NCBI GenBank assembly: GCA_017311185.1
Contig: JAESUZ010004904.1
Coordinates: 20,445-84,444, forward strand
Reading direction: 5' to 3'
DNA length: 64,000 nt
Source of the DNA: Proteles cristata cristata
Lineage: Eukaryota > Chordata > Mammalia > Carnivora > Hyaenidae
Made by a program: the position numbers and the translations under genes. Position 1 is the first letter of the stretch; every line of letters starts with the position of its first letter. The notes beneath the pieces were generated by a model. The model saw only the letters and a list, made by a program, of their open reading frames with translations. It was not told where the DNA came from and searched no databases. This document shows, piece after piece, positions 22,591 through 34,235 of this stretch.

Positions 22591-23029
22591 TATAAATAAA
22601 TACATTTTAGCTACATCAGGAGACTTTCATATATTCAAAGAATATATGTGCTCTAGGTAAATATCTCTATCAGTCTTGGAACCTCAGTTCCTACTTACTA
22701 ATGTTGTTCTCCCATACCAGTCTATAGAAGTCTGCCTAAATACAATTAATACCTTCAAATTAATCTTTGACATTCTAGAAACTAAACTGAGAGATAAAAA
22801 AAAAAAGCTTAATAGAATTCTGCATACTTTTGAATAATGGATTGTAGGATGTGTGAAGTCTCCCTGAAGAAGTGCATTAGTATAATAAATACATATATTT
22901 TAAAGATTTAATTCTTATTTTTGACTAATGAGACTATTATTATACTAAGAAGTTATCATCTTAGGTATTACTAACTATTGTGATAGCATTTCAATCCTTT
23001 GCTAATTTAGGAGTTATAAAAAATTATTA
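22591..23029. other. Unique AT-rich DNA
   Basis: No gene or recognisable repeat, except an A run at 22798-22806. Confidence 0.55.
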
Positions 23030-23455
23030 CACCATCCTAATTGACCACCTACTATAACTCCAGGGGTTCACAATCTTATAAAGACTAACAAATCTAAATA
23101 AATAATTCTAATACAAGATAGTGATAAATGCAATAAGAGACAGCAGCAAAGAAACTATAGGAAGAAATTCATCATAAGGTAGAACTGAAAAGCTTAATTT
23201 AATTCAAAGCACAATTCACTGGGCAACTATCATATGCCGGATATTGTGCACATTGTAAAGGAGACAGGTGCATTAACACAAGAGTCCTACACTTAAGAAG
23301 TTCATAACATTGTAAGAACGACTGAAAAGAAACAAAAAATTATAGTACTGACTTAGGAGTGTTATGGAAACTGCATATAAAACAGCGTGGGGGCACATTA
23401 CAGAAAAAGACTAAATCTTGGATGAAATGAGGAAGGCTTGCTCAGGAGTTAACTT
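23030..23455 (-). mobile_element. L2-like fragments, minus
   Basis: CACTGGGCAACTATCATATG, ATTGTGCACATTGTAAAGGA and CACTTAAGAAGTTCATAAC parallel the reverse complement of the L2 3' end (ttgagcacctactatgtgcc ... atggagcttac). GTGTTATGGAAACTGCAT and GATGAAATGAGGAAGGCTTG fit L2 sequence further in. It probably represents one or two ancient fragments. Confidence 0.5.
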
Positions 23456-23479
23456 TTTTCTTTTAAAATGTTACTTATT

Positions 23480-25117
23480 TAGGAGAGAGTTAAAATGGTG
23501 AAGAAATAAGCAGACTGGGAATTTCCTCCTCCCTCAAACACAGCTGCATGGAGCTCAGATCACTTGAAACACCCAGGCAATCAATCTGTGTAGTGGCAGA
23601 AGGATCTCCACAGGTGGAGTGAGACAGCTTGGCAGGATCAAGGTGTGTGTATATGAATTGGGGGAGATAAAACGGTGTAGGCATGGAGAAGAGAGGACCC
23701 TTTCTGTGCAGAGACAAAAGAGAGAATGGAAGAGTGCTTTGGTACCTGGTTAGTACAAGAGGAAAACCTCTCCAGACTGTGGGATGAGAAATACAATACA
23801 GAGAGTACCAGTCTCTATTTTGCAAACAGCCTTAGAAGCTGAAACTTGGAGGCTTCAAAAGTGCATGACTTTCTCCAGAGTGAAGCTGGAGCTGTGTGTG
23901 CATGCTTGGGGCAGGGGGCGGTGGAAAGGAGCTGGCCCTGGAGCACTGTAGAGATTGTGGGGGTGTACTGGGAGACAACAGTCCCCTTCCTTGAGTACTG
24001 TGGGAAGAAGGTTTATTGCCTCCCCAAGGACAAAAGATGCTGCAAGTGCTAGCCAAAGGCCTTTTATCCACAGGGCTGAGTGGTGCTACACCAGTACAGG
24101 GCCCACCCAGTACAGGGCCCCTTAAGACATCGGGTTTTGAATTCCAGCCAGAGTTAAGAAGTGCAGGAGCATTGTGGAGCAGGGCAAACCCAACGCCTAT
24201 AACATACTGAGGGTTGCTTCAATAGTGTGGATTGAGGTTCCAGGTCTGAGGAGGGGAGTGGAGTGATGCTATTTTTCTCCCCAATACCAATATGGTAGGA
24301 TTTCAAAGAGCAAGCAGTACTGCAGCCCCCAGTGGAGGCAGACTAGTTTTGACAAGCTCCGCCCCTCTGTGCTTGGCAACTGCTTATCTAATAGATGAAG
24401 ACTGACATTGAGTCAACTGGACTACCTCTCCTCCAGACCAGCACAGCCACCATTCCCAGGCACAAACAGACAACTGTTTTTGTTTTGTTTTCTTTTGGTC
24501 TACTTGAATGCCTTTTGTTCCTCTCTTCACTTCTTTTTTTTTTTTTTCTGTCTTCTTTTTTTTCCTTTTGGATTCAGGCTCATAGTTTCTGATTTGTTTT
24601 TGGTCAATTCTTATCATATGTATATTATATATAATTATATATTATGTACATAAATCTTGCTTTGTTCTGTTTGTATAATCACACATTTTTACTCTATATT
24701 TTTTACAGATTTTCAATATCTTCTCCTTCTTTATTTTCCTTTCTATCTCTCTGGATTGAGCCTTTTGGTTTTCTTGTTTCTCTGCTTGGTCTTCTTTCTC
24801 CCTCTTTATTTTTCTTTTTGTATGAGATCAGGCTCCCCCCATTTTTTCTTTTTCTCCAGAATTACTTCATCGAACAAATCAAAGCACACTTGTTTGAAGC
24901 TCCAAACACTCCACCACTACAAGCAAGGAGGAGCTTTGCAGAAGAATGAGAAGCCAAAACACAACAACAGAGTGCATGCAACACACACCAAAAGCATGTC
25001 ATGAAGTGCTAGGCCCTGGACAGTGTATGACCCTATTTAATACAGTATTACTCAAAAGGGCAGGATACATAACAAAACAAGGTATTAAAGCACACAAAAG
25101 GCATAAACTTAGCCAAA
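23480..25117 (+). promoter_or_regulatory. 5' UTR of the L1 at 23480
   Basis: About 1.6 kb: a moderately GC-rich first part (to about 24450), then a strongly pyrimidine-rich part (24475-24860), and an A-rich lead into ORF1. This order is the same as in the younger family's 5' UTR. The open frames here are low-complexity Phe/Leu/Ser-rich readings of the pyrimidine tract and are not genes. Confidence 0.7.
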
Positions 25118-25295
25118 ATGATTAAATGGAAGAATTTTCTCCAAAAGAAAATCCAGGAAGAAGTAACAGCCAGAGAATTGTTCAAAACAGATATAAGCAA
25201 TATATCTGAATAAGAATTTAGAATAATAGTCATAAGACTACTAAGAGGGCTTTAAAAATCATAGAACACAGCATAGAATCTATTGCTGCAGAGAC

Positions 25296-25507
25296 ACTGG
25301 GTGGCTCAGTCGGTTAAGCATCCAACTTCGGCTCTGGTCATGATCTCATGGTTCATGGGTTCGAGCCCCATGTCGGGCTCTGTGCTGACAGCCAGCTCAG
25401 AGTCTGGAGCCTGTTTCAGATTCTGCATCTCCCTCTCTCTCTGACCCTCCCCTGCTCTCTCTCTCTCTCTCCCCCAGAAATAAATAAAACATTAAAAATT
25501 TTAAAAA
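25296..25507 (+). mobile_element. CAN-SINE, plus, in ORF1
   Basis: The head is GACACTGGGTGGCTCAGTCGG. The body is CTGACAGCCAGCTCAGAGTC, with a CT tract and an A-rich tail. A near-identical TSD (AATCTATTGCTGCAGAGA, one change) lies at about 25278-25295 and 25508-25525. Confidence 0.95.
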
Positions 25508-25657
25508 AATCTAATGCTGCAGAGACCAAAGACTTAAGAACTAGTCACAATGAATGAAGACATGCTATGAATGAGATGCAAAATAAACTAGATACAGTGA
25601 TAGCGAGGATGGGAGAAGCAGATGAGAGAATAGGTAAAATAGAAGATAAAATTATGG

Positions 25658-25866
25658 GGGCGCCTGGGTGGCTTAGTCGGTTAAGCGTCCGACTTTCGCT
25701 TGGGTCATGATCTCGCGGTTTGTGGGTTCGAGCCCCGTGTCGGGCTCAGTGCTGACTGCCAGCTCAGAGCCTGGACCCTGTTTCAGTCTGTGACTCCCTC
25801 CCTCTGAGCCTCCCCTGCTCATGCTGTCTCTCTCTCTCCTAGAAATAAATAAAACATTAAAAAAAA
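25658..25866 (+). mobile_element. CAN-SINE, young felid subfamily, in ORF1
   Basis: Head GGGCGCCTGGGTGGCTTAG, body CTGACTGCCAGCTCAGAG. A perfect 17-bp TSD, AGAAGATAAAATTATGG, lies at 25641-25657 and 25867-25883. Confidence 0.97.
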
Positions 25867-26856
25867 AGAAGATAAAATTATGGAAAATAATGAATTGGAA
25901 AAAAAGGAATGGAAATTATTAGATCATGAGGGGAGAATTAGAGGGCTAAGAGGTTCCATGAAATGAAACAATATACGTATCATAGGAGTTCCAAAAGAAG
26001 AATGAAAGGGGCAGAAAGTTTATTTGAACAAATTGTAGCTGAGAACTTCCCTAATCTGGGGAAGGAAACAGGCATTCAAGTCCAAGAGGCACAGAGAACT
26101 CCTTTCAAAATCAACAAAAACAGATCAAAACCATGACATATCATAGTGAAACTGGCAAAATACAAAGATAAAGAGAGAATTCTGAAAGCCTCTAGGGACA
26201 AAATGGTCCTTAACCTAAAATGGTAGATACATAAGGGTAGTAGCAGACATATCCACTAAAACTTGGCAGGCCAGAAGGGAGTGACAGAAAATACTCAATG
26301 TGCTGAATAGGAAAAAATATGCATCCAAGAATCCTTTATAAGCAAGGCTATCATTCAAAATAAAAGGAGAGATAAAGGCTTTCCCACACAAACAAAAACT
26401 ATAGGAGTTCATGACCTCTAAACCATCCCTGCAGGAGATCCTAGGGGGGACTTCTGTGAGTGGAAATCAGCAAAGATGACAAAGGACCAGAGACACACCA
26501 CAAACATTAAACCTACAGATAGCAAAATGACACTAAATCCATATCTTTCAATAATTACTCTGAATTTAAAGGGACTAAATGTCCCAATCAAAAGACATAG
26601 GGTATCAGGATGGATCAAAACAAAACAAATTCCATCTATATGCTGCCTACAAGAGACTCATTTTAGACCTGAGGACACTTACAGATTGAAAGTGAGAGAA
26701 TAGAGAACAATATATTATACAAATAGACATCAAAAGAAAGCCAGAGTAGCTATTATCATATCAGACAAGCTAGATTTTAAAACATACTGTAAGAAGAGTT
26801 GAAGAAGGGCATTATATCATAATTAAGCAGTCTATCCATCAAGAACTAACAATTGT

Positions 26857-27075
26857 AGGGGCGCCTGGGTGACTTAGTCGGTTAAGCGTCCGACTTTCGC
26901 TTAGGTCATGATCTCGCGGTTCGTGGGTTCGAGCCCCGAGTCGGGCTCTGTGCTGACTGCCAGCTCAGAGCCTGGAGCCTGTTTCAGTCTGTGACTCCCT
27001 CTCTCTCTGACCCTCCCCTGCTCACGCTGTCTCTCTCTCTCTCCTAGAAATAAATAAAAAAGAAAAAAAAAAAAA
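26857..27075 (+). mobile_element. CAN-SINE, young felid subfamily, in ORF2
   Basis: Starts AGGGGCGCCTGGGTGACTTAG, with body CTGACTGCCAGCTCAGAG. A perfect 16-bp TSD, AAGAACTAACAATTGT, lies at 26841-26856 and 27076-27091. Intact A and B boxes and a clean tail suggest recent insertion. Confidence 0.97.
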
Positions 27076-30000
27076 AAGAACTAACAATTGTGTGCCCCCA
27101 ATGTGGACCACCAATTACACAAATCATTTAACCACAAATACAAACAAATATAGAGATAATAATACCATAATTGTAGGGGACTTTAATGCTCTGCTAACAG
27201 CAATGGAGAGATCATCTAGGCAGAAACTCAATAAGGAAACAACGACTCTAATTGACACATTAGATCAAATGGATTTAACAGATATATTCAGAAGTTTTCA
27301 TCCAAAAGCAGCAGAATACACATTCTTCTCAAGTGCACATGGAACATTCTCCAAAATAGATCACATTCTGGGTCACAAAACAGCCCTCAACAAGTATAAA
27401 AAGATTGAGATCATACCTTGCATGTCTTCAGATCACAACACTATGAAACATGAAATCAACCACAAGAAAAAAGTTAGAAAGCCCTCAAATACATGGAGGT
27501 TAAAGAACATCATACTAAAGAATGAATGGGTCAACCAGGAAATTAAAGAAGAAATTAATAGTAGAAGAAAGCAAATGAAAATGAAAGCATGGCACCCTAA
27601 ACACTTTGGGATACAACAAAAGCAGTCCTAAGAGGAAAATACATTGCAATTTAAGCCTATCTTAAGAAGTAAGAAAGGTCCCAAATACACAACCTAACCT
27701 TACAAGTAAAAGAGCTAGAAAAGCAGCAGCAAATAAAACCCAGAGCCAGCAGAATAAGAGAAATAATAAAGATTAGAGCAGAAATTAATGATATAGAATA
27801 CAGAACAAAAGTAATAGAACAGATCAGTGTATCAAAGAGCTTTTTTAAAGAATAAACAAAATTGATAAACCCTTAGCCAGATTTTTCCAAAAGAAAAGAG
27901 AGGACCCAAACAGATAAATTCATGGATGAAAGAGGAGAGATCACAACCAACACCAAGAAATACAATTATCAGGGAATACTATGAAAAATTATTACACCAA
28001 CAAGCTGAACAACTTGGAAGAAATGGTCAAATTCCTAGAAACTCACACACTATCAAAACTCAAATACAAAATTTGAACAGACTCATAACCTGTGAAGAAA
28101 TTGAATTGGTCATCAAAAATCTCCCAACAAGTAAGAGTCCTGAGCTACATGTCTTCCCAGGGGAATTCTACCAGACATTTAAAGAATAGTTAATACCTAT
28201 TATATTCAAACTGTTAAAAAAAAAAAAAGAAATGCAAGGAAAGCTTCCAGACTCATTTTATGTAGCCAGTGTTACCATGATTCCAAAACCAAAGACCACA
28301 CAAAAAGGAGAATTGCATGCCAAAATGCCTGGATAAACCTGGATGCAAAATTTTTCAATAGGATACTAGCAAATCATATTCAACAGTATGTTAAAAGAAT
28401 TATTCACCATGATCAAGTAGATTTTATTCCTGGGCTACAGTGATGGTTAAATATTGATAAATTAATCAACATGAAACATCACATTAACAGAAGAAAGGAT
28501 AACAAACATAAGATTTTGTCAATGCAGAAAGAACATTTAACAAAATTCAGCATCCTTTCGTAATAAAGACATTCAAGAAAGTCCGGATAAAAGAACATAC
28601 ATTAACATCATAAAAGCCATATATGAAACGTCCACAATTAATAATATCCTCAATGGGGGAAAGCTCCCAGTTTTTCCTGAGATCAGGCACAGAGATGTCT
28701 ACTCTCACTACTGTTGTTTAACATAGTGTTGGAAGTCCTAGCCTCAGCAATCAGATAATAAAATGAAATAAAAGGCTTCCAAACTGGCAAAGAAGTCAAA
28801 ATTTCACACTTAACAGATGACATGATACTCTACATTTAAAACCTGAAAGACGCCACCAAAAAACTGCTAGAACTGACACATGAATTTAGCAAAGTCGCAG
28901 GATTAAAATCAATGTTCAGAAATTTGTTGCATGTATATATATACCAAGAATAAAGCAACAGAAAGAGATATCAGGGATTCGATCCCATTTACAATTGCGA
29001 GTAAAGCCATAAAATACTTAGGAATAAACCCAACCAAAGAGATGAAACATCTGTATGCTGAAAACTATAGAAAGCTTATGAAAGAAATTGTAGAAGACAC
29101 AAATAAATGGAAACATATCCCGTGCTCATCGATTGGAAGAGTAAATATTGTTAAAATATTGATATTACCCAAGGCAATCTATATATTCAATGTAATCCCT
29201 ATCAAAATGTCACCCGCATTCTTCTCAGAGCTAGAAGAAACAACCCTAAAATTTGTTTGGAACCAAAAAAGACCCATATAGCCAAAGTAATGTTGAAATG
29301 GAAAACCAAACCTGGAGGCATTATAACCCCAACTCTAACCTGTATTACAAAGCTGTAATCCTCAAGACAGTATGGTACTGGCACAAAAACAGACACATAG
29401 ATTAGTGGAATAGAATAGAGAACTCAGAATGGGACCCACACATATATGCCTAACTAATCTTCGACAAAGCAGGAAAGAGTATCCAAAGGAAAATAGACAG
29501 TCTCTTTAGCAAATGGTCATGGGAGAACCAGACAGCAACATGCAGAAGAATGAACCTGGACCACTTTTTTTCCCAATACACAAAGATAAATTCAAAATGG
29601 ATGAAATACCTAAATGTGACAGAATAAACAATCAAAATCCTACAGGAGGAACAGGCAGAAACTTCTTGGACCTTGGCCTCAGTAACCTCTTACTTGACCT
29701 GTCTCAGAAGGCAAGGGAAATAAAAGCAGAAATGAACCACCATGACCTAGTCAAGATAAAAATCTTCTGTAAAACAAAGGAAACAATTAACAAAACTAAA
29801 AGACAACCAATGGAATGGGAAAAGACATATGTAAATCTTCTCAATCTTCTTCAAGATATTTGTAAAATTATATATTGGATAACAAAATGCCAAATCTATA
29901 AAGAACTTACCAAACCCAACACCCCGCCAAAAAACCCCAAATAATCCAATAAAGAAATGGGCAGAAGACATGAATAGACCATTTTTCGAAGAATATATCC

Positions 30001-30413
30001 AGATATCAGACACATGAAAAGATACTCAGCATCACTCATAATTAGAGAAATACAAATCAAATCCACAATGAGATACCACCTCACACTGGTCAGAGTAGCT
30101 ACAATGACAACTCAGGAAACAACAGATGTTGGTGAAGGATGTGGAAAAAGGAGAACCCTCTTTCACTGTTGGTGGAAATATAAACTGGTGCAGCTACTCT
30201 GGAAAACAGTGTGGAGGTTCCTCAAAAAATTGTAAATAGAACTACCCTATGACCCAGCAATTGCACTACGAGGAATTTAAATTTATCCAAGGGATACAAA
30301 AAATGCTGATTTGAAGGGGCATATCCACCCAAATGTTTACAGTACTATCAACAATAGCCAAATTATGAAAAGAGCCCAAATGTCCATCAACTGATGAATG
30401 GATTAAGATGTGG

Positions 30414-30468
<55 letters not shown>
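30414..30468 (+). repeat. (CA)n microsatellite in L1 ORF2
   Basis: About 27 AC units lie just before TGGAATAGTACTCAG, the codons that in sibling L1s read 'MEYYS'. Other copies have short TATATA runs here, so the microsatellite grew from the L1 coding sequence. Confidence 0.97.
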
Positions 30469-30470
<2 letters not shown>

Positions 30471-30810
30471 GAATAGTACTCAGTGATGAAAAAGAATGAA
30501 ATCTTGCCATTTGCAACAACGTGGATGGAACTCAGGACATTATGAGCAAAATAAGTCAGAGAAGGCAGATATCACATGATTTCACTCATGTCAAATTTGA
30601 GAAACTTAACAGATAATTATAGGGGAAGGGGAAAACATCCCCTAAAAGACTTCCAAATTCAGAGAACAACCTAAGGGTTGATATGGTGGGAAAAGATGTC
30701 AATGGGCATTAAGGAGGGCACTTATTGGGGTGATCACTGGGTGATATATGTAAGTGATGAATCACTGGATTCTATTCCTGAAGCCAAGACTACACTCTGT
30801 TAAATAACTT

Positions 30811-30954
30811 GTGGTTGATTTCAAGTATCATAGCGTTGTGATGTGAAGATATGCAAGGTATGATCTGTCTTTTTATGCTTGTTGAAGGCTGTTTTGTGAC
30901 CCAGAATGTGATCTGTTTTGGAGAAGGTTCCACTATATTATATATATAGTGAGC
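30811..30954 (-). mobile_element. Inverted L1 endonuclease fragment
   Basis: On the minus strand it reads like 'GTFSKTDHILGHKTAFNKHK' and then 'NAMILEINHK', which is the middle-to-end of the ORF2 endonuclease. It is fused directly to the 3' end of the plus L1 on the left and to an inverted 5' UTR piece on the right. Confidence 0.75.
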
Positions 30955-31075
30955 AGTTTCTGCCACTCTTTCTTTTCCCCTTGACTCACCATGACTCCCC
31001 ACAAAGGGGGCTCCCTCCCCTCCCTCTGTGTCTCTGGTCCCAGCCCATTTTTATCTTCCCCAGTTCACAGTCATG
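30955..31075 (-). mobile_element. Inverted L1 5' UTR fragment
   Basis: Its reverse complement matches 31692-31812 almost base for base (CATGACTGTGAACTGGGG at one end, GAGTGGCAGAAACTGCTC at the other). It is an inverted copy of part of the neighbouring L1 5' UTR. The two arms are about 620 bases apart. Confidence 0.85.
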
Positions 31076-31267
31076 TATAAATATATACATTTATACTTAC
31101 ATTTAGGAAGTACCCGATAAATACGGTATTAATATTACACTAATTTGGCCCTAGGATGTTGTTATTGGGCCTTTTTATCTCCTTTAATAAGGAAGGAATT
31201 AGAAAAGTAATTTTTAGAAAGAAATTTGAGAAGAGAAGTTTGGATGCATAAGAAATGTATTCCTCAT

Positions 31268-31497
31268 GGGGTACGTGTGCGGCTTATTCAGTTAAGTGTC
31301 CCACCTCAGCTCAGGTTGTGATCTTCCTGTTTGTGAGTTCAAGCCCTGTGATGCGCTCTGTGTTTACAGCTCAGAGCCTGGAGCCTGCTACAGATTCTGT
31401 TGTCTCTATCTCTCTCTGCCCCTCCCCTGCTCATACTGTCTTTCTCTCAAAAATAAATAAACATGAAAAAATGTAATTAAAAATTTAAAAAAATAAA
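31268..31497 (+). mobile_element. CAN-SINE, older, plus
   Basis: Diverged head TGGGGTACGTGTGCGGCTTATTC, body CAGCTCAGAGCCTGGAGCCTG, tail AAATAAATAAACATG. A diverged TSD (AAGAAATGTATTCCTC and AAGAAATGTGTTTCTCC) lies near 31250 and 31499. Confidence 0.9.
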
Positions 31498-31539
31498 AAG
31501 AAATGTGTTTCTCCCAGTTGTGAAAGAAATGCCTGATGG

Positions 31540-32549
31540 CTTCGAGGCAAGATGGTGGAGAAGTAGGGAGTTCCATACATTTCACTCACCCCCATCTCTC
31601 AAACGGAGAAGGCCTGAAGCCAGAGGAACCCTTACAGAATCCACGAGTTTGGGAGGAAAAGGAGAAAGAATACTCTGAGAAAACCTTATAGCATGACTGT
31701 GAACTGGGGAAAATAAAAATGGGCTGGGACTAGAGACACAGAAGGAGGGAAGGGAGCCCCCTTTGTGGGGAGTCACGGTGAGTCAAGGGGAAAAGAAAGA
31801 GTGGCAGAAACTGCTCAAGAAATGGTCCCTATACCTGGAGAAGTTAAAAACCTTGGATCGGGACACACAGGGATCCGGTTTCCAACTATCCAGCTAACCT
31901 TGAGCGGGACACACTGGTCAAAGGCGACCCCGGGAGAAACCACTCCTCTGCTCACCAGCTTGACCTGGATAGAAAGAGTTATGCCTGAAGCCACTCCACC
32001 ACTCTTCTGGCTCAGCTCAATTCCCAGTGGGGAGGGAAGAGGCTTGAAACTGCTAGGAGGGACTCTGCCTGTGGGTTTATATTTCGGGCAATATCAATGG
32101 GGAGCGAGGATTAAGATATGGAAATGAGGTGTGACATGGGACATAGAGCACTGCCCACATCGGCTACTTCCAGTGCAAAGGGAGATCCGAGAGTGAGTTG
32201 CAACGTGTGGTTCAAGAGGGGACTGGGGTGCCACCACTTTTCTCCCCACAGCCACCAAGGTGGGGTCTCAGGGAGCTGCCGTATGGAGGCAGTGGGGGCT
32301 AAAACCCGCCTACAGCAAACCACGCCCATCCCCACTAGAGAGCTGCTTTTTTTTTTTTCCCTGAGCCCTGGGAAGACCAACATGGATGCACTGCCACGAT
32401 TAATTCTAGATCAATTCTTTCCATTCAGATACATTTTCCCTTGTCTTATTCATATCCCTCCCCTCTGCTGGACTGGGCACAATGGTTACTGGTTTGCTTA
32501 GTCACATTTAATCCATTCCCCATATGTATATTCTACACCACCACCGCTA

Positions 32550-32600
<51 letters not shown>

Positions 32601-33292
32601 AGTAATAAGACTATATAGTTTTTCTGAGTAATATTATTTTCATTTCTTTCTCCGTGCACTTAACATATTCTCCTCTATCTTTCTCTGAATTAAGCCTCTG
32701 AGTCTCTCTTCCTGGTCATTTCTCTTCCATTTTCACTTCCTCCACGCCCTGTCATTTCTCTCTTTGTATCTGCTCATTTATCAGCACTACATACACCGAG
32801 TTCTTTATTTGTAGCTGGGAATTCTGGTTTTATACTTTTAGACTGTCCTTTGTCCTTTGGGTTTATTTCTTTCCTTCTTTTCTATGTTTTTATTTTATTT
32901 TTTTAAATTTTTATTATTTGTTTGTCCACCTTCCTCTTTTTTTCCCCTTCTTTTTTCTTTCTTTTTCACTTTTGGTTTGCGTGTTTGTTTGATGCGTCTG
33001 TATGTTTGTGTGCCTTTGTTCCCTATGTGTTTGTCTGTCTGTTTTCTTTTCCAGGGATATCTCAAGAAACAAGCTAAAGAACACATGGTGGAGAGTCACA
33101 AATACCACTACGAGTAGGGAAATAAAATAACCAAAGTCTCAACAAGAGAGACCAAGAGACACCATTCAAAGAACACTTCTTAAACGGACAAGCCCTGGAC
33201 AATCAAAGAGACTTCTTTAATACAGCAGTACTTGCAGGTACAGAGTGCATAACCATCTTTTAAAACTAAAAAGATACAGAAAGCTAGCGAAA
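31540..33292 (+). promoter_or_regulatory. L1 5' UTR
   Basis: It has the same order as 2617-4394: YY1-like start (31548-31558), GC-richer first part, pyrimidine-rich second part with a (CT)n, and an acceptor-like TTTTCTTTTCCAG|GG at 33042-33056. The donor position reads GCATGACT instead of GTGAGT, so in this copy the 5' UTR intron donor looks lost. Confidence 0.75.
32552..32598 (+). repeat. (CT)n microsatellite in L1 5' UTR
   Basis: An almost pure CT run in the pyrimidine-rich half of the 5' UTR. The siblings have only a few CT units at this point. Confidence 0.95.
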
Positions 33293-34176
33293 ATGGCGCA
33301 ACAGAAGACCTCTCCCCTAAAGAAATTCCGGGAAGAAATCACAGTTAAATAAATGCTCAAAACAGATAAAAGCAACATAACTCAACAATAATTGAGAACA
33401 ACAGTCATAAAATCAATCACTGAGGTTGAAAAAGGCAAGGAAGACATCGGAGAAACTATCGCTACAAAGATTATGGGGCTTATAAAGAGTTGTGTTGAAT
33501 TGAAAAATGCTATAAATGAGGTGCATAATAAAATGTAGGCATCTAATGCACTAATTGAAGAGGCAGAGTGGAGAATAGGTGAATTAGAAGACTCAATTAT
33601 AGAAAATGAGGAAAACCAGAAAAAGAGAGATAAACTGATCCAGAAAAATGAAAGGAGAGTTTGAGAGCTGAGTGATACAATCAAACGGAACGATATCCGT
33701 ATCATACGAATTCCAGAAAAGGAAGAGAGGGGGAAAGGCGATGAAGGAGTCCTTGACCATATTATAGCAGAAAACTTCCCCAATCTAGGGAAGAAAACAG
33801 ACATTGAAATCCAAGAGGCTCAGAGAACTCCCCTCAGACATGACTTGAATCGATCTTCTGCATGACATACCATAGTGAAACTGGCAAACCATAACAACAA
33901 AGAGAAAATTCTGAAAGCAACTGAGATAAAAGGGCACCAACATACAAAGGGAAAGGGAAACCTTACAGAGTAGTGACAGACATATCTACTGAAACTTGGC
34001 AGGCCAGAAAGGAATGGCAGGAAATCTTCAATGTGATGAACAGAAAAAATATGCAGCCAAGAATCCTCTATCCAGCAAGCCTGTCATTCAGGATAGAAGG
34101 AGAGATAAAAGTCTTCACAAAGAAAGAAACATTGAAAGAACTCGTCAACACTAAAACACCCTACAAGAAATCCTGA
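33293..34176 (+). pseudogene. ORF1: L1 ORF1, broken by stops
   Basis: ATG at 33293: MAQQKTSPLKKFREEITVK, then a stop. It goes on 'MLKTDKSNITQQ' and 'VEKGKEDIGETIATKIMGL', then coiled coil 'LIEEAEWRIGELEDSIIENE', 'LIQKNERRV' (stop), 'IRIIRIPEKEERGKGDEG' and 'EIQEAQRTPLRHDLNRSS'. The C-terminal part 'ETWQARKEWQEIFNVMNR' and 'SLSFRIEGEIKVFTKKETL' is in the frame open at 33973-34176. It has full ORF1 layout, with at least four stops and one frameshift. Confidence 0.88.
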
Positions 34177-34235
34177 GGGGGACTCTATGAGGAAAATGTT
34201 GCAAGGAACGCAAGGTACCAGAGACACCCACAAAA

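Larger units (their letters stand above)
25118..26460 (+). pseudogene. ORF1: L1 ORF1 with two SINE insertions
   Basis: ATG at 25118: MIKWKNFLQKKIQEEVTARE, then 'LFKTDISNISE' and a stop. SINEs lie at 25296 and 25658. Reading continues 'RGRIRGLRGSMK', then 'IGVPKEE', 'LIWGRKQAFKSKRHRELL', 'NTKIKREF' and 'LSFKIKGEIKAFPHKQKL' to 'PSLQEILGGT' near 26450. It has the order of L1 ORF1: basic N terminus, coiled coil, RRM-like part, C-terminal domain. Several in-frame stops make it inactive. Confidence 0.85.
26527..30600 (+). pseudogene. ORF2: L1 ORF2, full span, broken
   Basis: The ATG at 26527 (an open frame already exists from 26476) gives MTLNPYLSIITLNLKGLNVP. A stop follows 'LKVRE' and a SINE lies at 26857. 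The endonuclease is then open for 180 aa (27092-27631) with VGDFN (residues 28-32), a TFFSSAHGTFSKIDHI block and SSDHN, so its catalytic motifs are preserved. The RT is decayed: FADD reads LTDD at 28812-28820. Then come '[17 protein letters not shown]' (28931-29281), 'LLDLSQKAREIKAEMNH' and the C-terminal region, with the knuckle near 30120-30180. Stops and indels disable the rest. A (CA)n expansion sits near the C terminus. Confidence 0.87.
23480..30815 (+). mobile_element. Old L1, plus, 5' end to near 3' end
   Basis: The 5' UTR starts near GAGAGTTAAAATGGTGAAG (like the 5' end at 47163). ORF1 starts at 25118 and ORF2 runs 26527-30600. A 3' UTR with the usual text (AAGGGTTGATATGGTGGG, CACTTATTGGGGTGATCACT) ends at TTAAATAACTTG near 30810 without poly(A). 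Three SINEs are inserted. ORF1 (MIKWKNFLQKKIQEEV) and the 5' UTR define a subfamily shared with the minus-strand element at 43413-47163. Confidence 0.87.

Noticed and set aside
20669..23029. Hidden exons in the unique AT-rich stretch
   Set aside because: No convincing coding frame, splice pattern or CpG island. Only short chance frames and ancient MIR/L2 pieces.
24395..25004. Overlapping Phe/Leu/Ser-rich frames that look like membrane proteins
   Set aside because: They are readings of the pyrimidine-rich L1 5' UTR tract. The same effect occurs at 3949-4215, 32857-33117 and 41684-41944.
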